A stretch of DNA of 47,797 bases from the NCBI GenBank assembly GCA_964472545.1, contig CAYYNP010000038.1, positions 1-47,797 on the forward strand, written 5' to 3'. This document shows, in pieces, positions 41,754 through 47,797 of the stretch (position 1 is the stretch's first letter; every line of letters starts with the position of its first letter). The notes under the pieces were generated by a model. That model saw only the letters and a program-made list of their open reading frames with translations, did no database searches and was not told the DNA's origin. The position numbers and the translations under genes were made by a program. The stretch comes from CAYYNP01 sp964472545. GTDB taxonomy: Bacteria > Planctomycetota > Planctomycetia > Pirellulales > Thermoguttaceae.

Positions 41754-42545
41754 TCAGTAGGGAAACCGCTCGTCCACCTCTGCCGCCGACAACTCGACCA
41801 GAAAACTCCCCAAACGCTCGACCAGCACGTCCATCAGCCGGCGGCCCTTGTCGGCCGTGGCGGCGTGGGGGTTGCCGGCGCCGGCGTTGGTGGTCAGCAG
41901 GTGCCAAGGCCGGGTGATGCCGACCCAGCCGCGATTGACGGCCTCAAAACGCGTGGGGGCCTTTTCGCCGGCGTCGGCGGTGAGCGTGCCGTCCTCGCGC
42001 CGGGCGACCAGTTCCGGGCAATAGGCCAACGCCAACGAGGTCTCCATCTCGCCGGCGTGATCGTCGCGCTCGTCGAAGATCTCGTCGTAGACGTCGCCGA
42101 TGATCTGATACCAGTTGCACAAGAAGAGCTTCGCCGGCGTCCGCCCACACAGCTCCCGCAACACCGGTTTGAAGTCGTTTCCGCCGTGGCTGTTCAGCAG
42201 CAGGATCTTCAAGATCCCGTGCTGCACGAGCGAATCGACCAGGTCGGTGATGATCGCGGTAAGCGTCGAAGGATTGACGTTCATCGCCAGCGGGAATTCC
42301 ATCTGATTGGTGTGGGTGCCGTAGGGGATCGTGGGCAGCAGGACCACCTTGGCCCTTTGCTTGGCCGCCGCGGCGCAGATCTTCTCGCCGATCAGATCGC
42401 CCTCGACGGTGTCCATGCCGTAGGGTAAGTGCAGGTTGTGGGGTTCGGTGGCACCCAACGGAAGGACGGCCACCTCGTACCGACGATCTTTGACGACGCC
42501 GTAGTTCGTTTCGGCGAGTTTCCAGGGACGCACGGGCGGCTCCAT
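41754..42545 (-). CDS. Creatininase family amidohydrolase
   Basis: A 263-aa cytoplasmic metalloenzyme of the creatininase/creatinine amidohydrolase family, which hydrolyses cyclic or linear amides (creatinine, formamides, peptide precursors). Metal-ligand motifs are complete: VLPLGATEPHNLHLPYGMDT (Glu, His, Asp), the ILLLNSHGGND block with its His, and DDHAGEMETSLAL with the C-terminal Glu. Length is standard. A palindromic repeat (42564-42630) lies just upstream of the start. The actual substrate is not evident; homologues also act in cofactor biosynthesis. Confidence 0.93.
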   Translation of the reverse strand: MEPPVRPWKLAETNYGVVKDRRYEVAVLPLGATEPHNLHLPYGMDTVEGDLIGEKICAAAAKQRAKVVLLPTIPYGTHTNQMEFPLAMNVNPSTLTAIITDLVDSLVQHGILKILLLNSHGGNDFKPVLRELCGRTPAKLFLCNWYQIIGDVYDEIFDERDDHAGEMETSLALAYCPELVARREDGTLTADAGEKAPTRFEAVNRGWVGITRPWHLLTTNAGAGNPHAATADKGRRLMDVLVERLGSFLVELSAAEVDERFPY

Positions 42546-42563
42546 AGGCTGGGTGCTGGGCTT

Positions 42564-42630
42564 ATTGTAGTCATCTCGCTCCGCGAGATGTCACGACGAC
42601 TCGCGGAGCGAGACGACGACTATGCACAAT
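42564..42630. repeat. Palindromic repeat related to 562-714
   Basis: attgtagtcatctcgctccg at the left end pairs with cggagcgagacgacgactat and gcacaat at the right, forming a long hairpin with a short loop. The core tctcgctccgcgaga is shared with the element embedded in the GT9 gene; here it is intergenic and lacks the 21-bp subrepeats. Confidence 0.8.
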
Positions 42631-42823
42631 GACGAGCGTGCAGAGCCGTCTATGATACCGTCGGCCGCGGCCGCGGCGTAGGCGGATTTGTGAGAATTCT
42701 TGGGTGGCCGTCGATACCGATTGCAGCGACATAACGGCTCAGCTACGATGGACCACACGGCGGCGACGCCGAGGCAGGCGTCGGTTTGTCGGCAGACCAT
42801 CTTTTGGGGGAAGGAGGTGCGGC

Positions 42824-45010
42824 ATGCGACGCCACGCTCGATACACGCTGGCGATTGTCGTTCTGACGGCGCTGGCGGCGGCCGTCTCGGGCAGCCCGCG
42901 AACGCTTGCGGACGAGTCGTATACGTTTACTGTCGATGGAGAACCGTACGACCCTTGGGTCATCTCGCTCGACGGGGAGCCGGAGCAACCGAGGCCTGGT
43001 GATCTGATCTCTATCGATCGAGTCTTCCTTACGCTTGGCGAGCGGCGGGAGTGCCACTTTGTCACGACGCCGGAGGAGGACGGGCGGCTGCTGCTGCGCA
43101 ACGCCGACGGCTCCCAGCGGGTCATCGCTGCGACGGTGAACTACGAATATGGAGACCTTGAAGACGACTACGCACTGGTTATCTACAATCCGCTGGCAAA
43201 GCTCTCGGCCGAGGAAATCCGCGGTCTGTGGGGCGTTCGGTTGAATCAATGGCCGCAAGGGATCGAGGGAAAGCTACAGCACATCGATCCGCTACGGACG
43301 TGCGTGACGGTGAACCACAACACGGCGCAGGGCGAGCAGGCCAAGTTCCCGCCCGTACCGACGTCGATTCGCTACCTGTTCGTTGACGAGAACATGAATC
43401 GCGGTATCGAGGACTATTCTCCGCTGGCGCGTCTCTCGGCGCTGCGCTTCCTGAGGTTGGACACCGTGGGCCGCGCGGCCGTCGATCTGCGCTGGATTGC
43501 CGGCAACCGCGAATTGAAGCACCTGAATCTGTCGGGAGACAGCGTCAAGAACCTCCCCGCATTAGAGGCACTGACCGAGCTGCGCTACTTGGATTTCGAC
43601 TTCTGCGAGGGAGTCGACGACGTTTCGTTTGTGGCGGCGATGGGCCGGCTGAAGCGGCTTTCCTTGGAGGAGACGCAGGTCAAAGACCTCTCGCCGTTGA
43701 GCGGATTGGAGGAACTCATCGAGTTCAACGCCGCGATCACGCCCGCCGAGAAGCTCCCTGACGGGCCGATGCCTGCGCTGCGACTTGCAACGATCTTCTC
43801 GACGTCGGTTTCCGACGAGCGGGCGGCCGCATTTGCCGCATCGCATCCGCAGTGCGACGTTCGTCATCGCTGGGGCGCTGCTTTTCGCCGTGCGGCCGCG
43901 CCCACGACGCGTATCCGCGTGCGCAGCGGTGGCACCTGCTGCCGCGACCGCAGCCGGGAGAAGACGCTCTTCGAGATTACCGATCCGAAGAAGATCCGCG
44001 AGTTGCTGGCCAACATCGGCATTGATGAGAGCGAGTCCGGCTTCGAATGCGAGTGCTGCGGCGGGCCCAGTTTCGAGTTCTACCGCGACAAGGAACTGAT
44101 CGCTACGCTTGGCTTCCACCACGGGCGGAGCCTGCGTTGGCCCGATGTCTGGTACGGCGACGGAATGCTGACCAACCAGAGCGCTGACTACTTGGTCAGG
44201 TGGCTCGCCGAGAACGGCGTGACCGGACCGCTGGAGGAGAGAGAGCACGCGCGGAAACAAGAACTCGCCACCCGACGACGCAATCAACAGCTTCAGGAGC
44301 TGTTGCCGGCCAAAGTGCTCGCCGCCCTGCGCGAGGCGAAATCGCAGGAAGCGACCTTTGCCGCGTTCGAGAAGGGCGTGGAAGATCCGACGTTGCGGAT
44401 TCTGTTGTACTTTCGGCTCATCGGGCCGCAGTACGACTCGTGGAATCTTCGCTTCGGCCCGGACGGGCTGGTGGCCGACGGCCTGCTGCCGCGCGTCGAT
44501 CGGCCGACATTGTCCGCCGCCATCCGCAAGGCGGCGGCCGATCCTACGGCCGTTCATGGGGCAGCACGATGGATCTTCGAAATGCGCCAGGACGAATCGA
44601 TCGACGCCGATACACTGGCCGCCGTATTGCCCGCGCTGGCACGCAACGGGCTGAGCCATCCCCGCCAGATCAACCGCCGCAAGACGATCGCCGGCCTACA
44701 GCGGATCAAGACGACCGAAGCCGTCGAGTTGCTCCGCGAATGCCTGGCCGGTAAGATCGAGGTTCGCGAACTGCCGGAGGAGGAAGAAGTCGAGCCGGGC
44801 GGGAACGTCGTTTACCAGGGAGACGAAGGCGACGTTCACACGGATTGCTCCGACGCCGCCTGCGCGGCCATGGTCCTCTCGAAGTTGGGCGACCGGCCGA
44901 GCCTTCCGACGATTCGCGATCTCGCCGCGAAGGCGACCGGCGAAGATAGGCCGGTGCTGGACAAAGCCGTCAGACGTTTGCAAAAGACCGGCGGACGTGG
45001 CCGCCCGTAA
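42824..45010 (+). CDS. Secreted LRR/HEAT-repeat protein
   Basis: A 728-aa exported protein. The ATG at 42824 follows a perfect aaggaggtgcggc site. The signal peptide is MRRHARYTLAIVVLTALAAA up to RTLADES. Residues ~180-360 are leucine-rich repeats (LSALRFLRLDTVGRAAVDL, LKHLNLSGDSVKNLPALEAL, LKRLSLEETQVKDLSPLSGL). A middle domain with FECECCGGPSFEFYRDKELI is followed by helical HEAT-like repeats (PALARNGLSHPRQINRRKTI, AAMVLSKLGDRPSLPTIRDL). Such proteins act as extracytoplasmic interaction scaffolds in planctomycetes. It ends 24 nt before dprA. Confidence 0.85.
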   Translation: MRRHARYTLAIVVLTALAAAVSGSPRTLADESYTFTVDGEPYDPWVISLDGEPEQPRPGDLISIDRVFLTLGERRECHFVTTPEEDGRLLLRNADGSQRVIAATVNYEYGDLEDDYALVIYNPLAKLSAEEIRGLWGVRLNQWPQGIEGKLQHIDPLRTCVTVNHNTAQGEQAKFPPVPTSIRYLFVDENMNRGIEDYSPLARLSALRFLRLDTVGRAAVDLRWIAGNRELKHLNLSGDSVKNLPALEALTELRYLDFDFCEGVDDVSFVAAMGRLKRLSLEETQVKDLSPLSGLEELIEFNAAITPAEKLPDGPMPALRLATIFSTSVSDERAAAFAASHPQCDVRHRWGAAFRRAAAPTTRIRVRSGGTCCRDRSREKTLFEITDPKKIRELLANIGIDESESGFECECCGGPSFEFYRDKELIATLGFHHGRSLRWPDVWYGDGMLTNQSADYLVRWLAENGVTGPLEEREHARKQELATRRRNQQLQELLPAKVLAALREAKSQEATFAAFEKGVEDPTLRILLYFRLIGPQYDSWNLRFGPDGLVADGLLPRVDRPTLSAAIRKAAADPTAVHGAARWIFEMRQDESIDADTLAAVLPALARNGLSHPRQINRRKTIAGLQRIKTTEAVELLRECLAGKIEVRELPEEEEVEPGGNVVYQGDEGDVHTDCSDAACAAMVLSKLGDRPSLPTIRDLAAKATGEDRPVLDKAVRRLQKTGGRGRP

Positions 45011-45034
45011 TCCCGCTTGCGAGGAAGCCGATCG

Positions 45035-46219
45035 ATGAGTCTACCCGAGGGCAGCGACGCCGCTTCGCCGGGCGAACCGCAGTCTCCCGACGCCCCGAGT
45101 TCCGACGCCGAGCCTTCGCCGGCGGAACTGCTCGGCACGTTGCGTCTCTCGCTGGTCTCCGGCGTGGGGCCGCGGATACGGCAAGCGCTGCTCGAGCGGT
45201 TCGGATCGCCGGAGGCCGTGCTGGCCGCGGCGCCGAGTGCGCTGCGCGAGGTGCCGGGCGTGGGGCCCAAGCTGGCGGCGAAGATCAGCACGGCCGACGA
45301 GCAGATCGACGCCGAGGCGGAGTTGGCTTTCTGCTGGGAACGCGACGTGGCCGTGCTCACGCAACAATCGGCCGAGTATCCCCGCATGCTCCGCGAAATC
45401 CACGATCCGCCCGGCGTGCTCTTTGTCCGCGGCAGCTTCCACCCCAACGACACGTTGGCGATCGGGATCGTCGGCACGCGGCACGCCTCGCAATACGGGC
45501 TGCGGCAGGCCGAGCGGCTGGCCGGCAGCCTGGCTCGGGCCGGGTTGACCGTCGTCAGCGGGCTTGCCCGGGGCATCGATGCGGCGGCCCATCGCGGCGC
45601 GCTCGAGGCCGGCGGTCGTACGCTGGCCGTGTTGGCCGGCGGCGTGCTGAACGTCTATCCGCCGGAACACGGGAACCTGGCCACGGAGGTCGCCGGTCGT
45701 GGAGCCGTGCTCAGCGAAGCCCCGCCAAAGGCCGAGCCGTTGGCCGGGGCGTTTCCCCAAAGAAACCGGTTGATCAGCGGGATGTCGCTGGGCATAATCG
45801 TCGTCGAGGCCGCTCAGCGGAGCGGGGCCCTGATTACCGCCCGACACGCGATGGAGCAGGGCCGCGAGGTCTTCGCCGTGCCGGGCCGCGTCGATAGCCG
45901 GATTTCGCGCGGCTGCCATCGCCTGATCCGCGACGGCGCCAAACTGGTCGAGACGGCCGACGACGTGCTCGAAGAACTCGGTCCGTTGGTAGAAGCCGCC
46001 CCGCGCGACGACGGCCGTGTGATCCACCATCCGGCCGAACTGCAACTGAACGACCTCGAACAGAAAGTGCTCGACGCCATTGGTACCGAGGCGACCTCGG
46101 TCGATCAGATCGTAGCCCGAAGCGGTCTGCCGGTGCCGCGCGTGTTATCGACGATCAGCGTCCTGGAAATGCGCCGTTTGGTACGGCGGCTTAGCGGAAG
46201 TACCGTGGCACGAAACTAG
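45035..46219 (+). CDS. dprA: DNA processing protein DprA
   Basis: A 394-aa cytoplasmic protein that binds incoming single-stranded DNA and loads RecA during natural transformation. An N-terminal helix-hairpin-helix/SAM-like part (LSLVSGVGPRIRQALLERFG) is followed by the Rossmann-like DprA core with IGIVGTRHASQYG, VVSGLARGIDAAAHRGALEA, FPQRNRLISGMSLGIIVVEA and GALITARHAMEQGREVFAVP. A C-terminal winged helix completes it (LEQKVLDAIGTEATSVDQIV). Start ATG at 45035 follows gaggaagccg. Full length, family call firm. Confidence 0.96.
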   Translation: MSLPEGSDAASPGEPQSPDAPSSDAEPSPAELLGTLRLSLVSGVGPRIRQALLERFGSPEAVLAAAPSALREVPGVGPKLAAKISTADEQIDAEAELAFCWERDVAVLTQQSAEYPRMLREIHDPPGVLFVRGSFHPNDTLAIGIVGTRHASQYGLRQAERLAGSLARAGLTVVSGLARGIDAAAHRGALEAGGRTLAVLAGGVLNVYPPEHGNLATEVAGRGAVLSEAPPKAEPLAGAFPQRNRLISGMSLGIIVVEAAQRSGALITARHAMEQGREVFAVPGRVDSRISRGCHRLIRDGAKLVETADDVLEELGPLVEAAPRDDGRVIHHPAELQLNDLEQKVLDAIGTEATSVDQIVARSGLPVPRVLSTISVLEMRRLVRRLSGSTVARN

Positions 46220-46368
46220 ATGCCACCATTGTCTCGTAGCAGAACAAACAACGGGCCGGACACACCAACTGTTGCAAGTCATGGCTCGTTGGCATAATTC
46301 GCAGAAGTGCCGCAGAGAGCGAGCCAACTGCAACGTTGGGCGGCGCCGACGGCGGATTCGGAGGTCTC

Positions 46369-47277
46369 ATGGCTGATAGCATCGAGTGGCCGAGGAAGAC
46401 GCGAGAGCTGCACAACCATAGCTTCGACTCGACAATCTGGAACGATCTTTCATTCCGCGACGATGACATCATCATCGCGACGTACGCCAAGGCCGGTACA
46501 ACCTGGATGCAGCAGATCGTCGCCCAACTCCTTTTCGACGGCGACCCCGACCTCGAGGTCGCGGATATGTCACCGTGGCTCGACCTGCGCGTCCCGCCCA
46601 AGGAAGTGAAGCTCCCGGTGGTAGAGGCGCAGACCCACAGGCGCTTCATGAAGACACATCTTCCAGTCGATGCGCTGCGGTTCTCGCCCGAGGCGGAGTA
46701 TCTCTACATCGCGCGTGACGGCCGCGACGTCGTGTGGAGTATGTACAACCATCACGCCAACGCCAATCAGGCGTGGTACGAAGCGCTGAACGACACTCCG
46801 GGACGGATAGGGCCGCCTATCGGGCCCGCTCCGGACGATGTCCGACAGTACTGGGACGATTGGATGAAGCGTGACGGCCATCCCTTTTGGCCCTTTTGGG
46901 AGAACGTCCGAAGCTGGTGGCAAATCCGCAACCTCCCCAACGTGAAGCTCGTACACTTCTCGAATCTCAAGCGCGACATGCCCGGCGAGATCCGGCGCAT
47001 TGCGGCGTTCCTGGATATTCCGATTCACGAATCACGCTGGGACGCAATCCTCGAGCACTGTTCGTTTCAGTGGATGAAGAAGAACGCGACCAAGGTCGTC
47101 CCTCTCGGCGGAGTTTTCTGGGACGGAGGGGCGGGAGTGTTCATTAACAAGGGCGTCAACGGACGGTGGCATGACGTACTGACGCCGCAGGAGTCGGCCG
47201 AGTACGAGAGGCGGGCAGAAGCCGAACTTGGAGCGGTGTGTGCTCACTGGCTTGCAACGGGAGAGGAGATCGATTGA
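46369..47277 (+). CDS. Sulfotransferase domain protein
   Basis: A 302-aa cytoplasmic sulfotransferase using the donor PAPS. The ATG at 46369 follows cggaggtctc. The 5'-phosphosulfate loop is YAKAGTTWMQQIVAQLLF. RFMKTHLP contains the catalytic His-region motif, and YLYIARDGRDVVWSMYNH is the 3'-phosphate site with its Arg and Ser. C-terminal GVFINKGVNGRWHDVLT corresponds to the RKG-type dimer/PAPS motif (here NKG). Length matches the Sulfotransfer_1 family. The gene follows an attC-like inverted repeat and is flanked on the other side by an IS110 fragment, so horizontal arrival is possible. Acceptor unknown. Confidence 0.9.
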   Translation: MADSIEWPRKTRELHNHSFDSTIWNDLSFRDDDIIIATYAKAGTTWMQQIVAQLLFDGDPDLEVADMSPWLDLRVPPKEVKLPVVEAQTHRRFMKTHLPVDALRFSPEAEYLYIARDGRDVVWSMYNHHANANQAWYEALNDTPGRIGPPIGPAPDDVRQYWDDWMKRDGHPFWPFWENVRSWWQIRNLPNVKLVHFSNLKRDMPGEIRRIAAFLDIPIHESRWDAILEHCSFQWMKKNATKVVPLGGVFWDGGAGVFINKGVNGRWHDVLTPQESAEYERRAEAELGAVCAHWLATGEEID

Positions 47278-47359
47278 GATGATCGCCGGCACGGTGTCTG
47301 CCCCCATTGGGAAACTCCCGAACCTGGCGTTGATTTGCAGCCGACAACGCAACCGGTTT

Positions 47360-47700
47360 TCCCGCAGCAACGCACGCGCCCGCAGCAGATCGGCCAGCAG
47401 TCGGGCGTCGCCGAAATCGGTCTTGTCGGGATTCTGTTTCATCCGTGCGACGAATCCGGGATGCGCCAGGCCCACCGACCATTCGGTACGTTGATGCAAA
47501 TTGTCGGCCAGATCCGCCGCCCCACAGCAGGCCTCGACGGCCACCGTCGCCGCCCCACCAAATCTCTGGATCACCCCGGCGATCACCCTTACGCGGTTTC
47601 TCACCCTCCGATTCAGCAGCACGTTGCCCTCGGTGTCGAGAATACACCTGTACTCGCATCTGGTGGTAGTCCAAGCCGACAGAAAGTGCTACACTACGAA
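47360..47700 (-). pseudogene. IS110-family transposase fragment (N-terminal part, frameshifted)
   Basis: On the minus strand one frame gives MDYHQMRVQVYSRHRG and another gives LLNRRVRNRVRVIAGVIQRF, then GGAATVAVEACCGAADLADN and GFVARMKQNPDKTDFGDARL, LADLLR. These are the N-terminal DEDD-domain motifs of IS110 transposases, including the DxxxA-type acidic residues. The change of frame near 47620-47640 and the loss of similarity after LADLLR show it is broken and truncated. No element ends seen. Confidence 0.75.
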
Positions 47701-47797
47701 CGCTCGTTACTCTTTGTGCAAACTGGTTTTCGCAAAGATCCTTAGTACTACAGCGCAGGGTTGATATTGCGTGAAACGGTGAATTTGGCGAAGCTAC

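Overview
The window looks like a piece of a planctomycete chromosome (order Pirellulales or a relative). This is inferred from content, not from a marker gene. The evidence is: high G+C; several secreted proteins with PEP-CTERM sorting tails; discoidin and LamG domains; two very long WD40 proteins with a C-terminal HEAT-like tail; an LRR/HEAT secreted protein; an NPYQSP tail on a small membrane protein; a planctomycete-type tyrosine recombinase; and many hairpin-rich dispersed repeats.

Layout. 1-6816 (all minus strand) is a cell-surface polysaccharide/LPS-like cluster. In transcription order it holds a GT2, a CDP-alcohol phosphatidyltransferase, a second GT2, a polysaccharide-deacetylase-like protein, a GT4 and a GT9 heptosyltransferase-like enzyme. 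Two of these genes carry palindromic repeats in frame. 7092-10985 holds a small membrane protein, a SprA-related metalloprotease-like protein between direct repeats, a YidC/Oxa1-like insertase, an NPYQSP protein and a YdeI/OmdA protein. 11073-14895 is a DcaP-like porin converging on GltS, the pair flanked by two 238-bp hairpin-rich direct repeats. 14988-19224 holds a small anchored protein, a DUF6786 protein and an exported L-rhamnose mutarotase-like protein (minus strand), then a serine hydrolase (plus strand). 19394-24156 is a PEP-CTERM island: LamG-PEP; a discoidin-PEP-LamG-PEP double protein with a (RATN)6 tail; two tandem paralogues; and a decayed PEP-CTERM tail. Three of its genes share a conserved upstream leader of about 190 nt, and a fourth copy lies upstream of the WD40 operon.

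24786-27100 is the best candidate for a little-described system. A clear promoter precedes three tightly packed genes: an 80-aa fragment resembling the N-terminus of type IIG restriction-modification proteins, a 219-aa winged-helix/zinc-ribbon-like protein, and a 440-aa membrane-anchored coiled-coil GIY-YIG nuclease of the DUF4041-associated type. The last matches the architecture of the phage-DNA-entry nuclease SNIPE. I read this as an anti-phage operon in which the zinc-ribbon protein may be a new partner.

27811-29918 is housekeeping: CTP synthase with a TTG start, then a DUF1844 protein. 30135-34020 is a decayed integrated element next to tRNA-Arg(TCT). It has an intact tyrosine recombinase, remnants of a contractile tail (sheath and a possible DUF4255-like gene), an unknown fragment, and a second recombinase 5' end. 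Its right edge has replaced the natural 3' end of a WD40 gene. 34021-39889 is the WD40/HEAT pair. 40587-46219 holds a secreted unknown, a creatininase-family amidohydrolase, the LRR/HEAT protein and DprA. 46369-47277 is a sulfotransferase, followed by an IS110 transposase fragment at the window edge.
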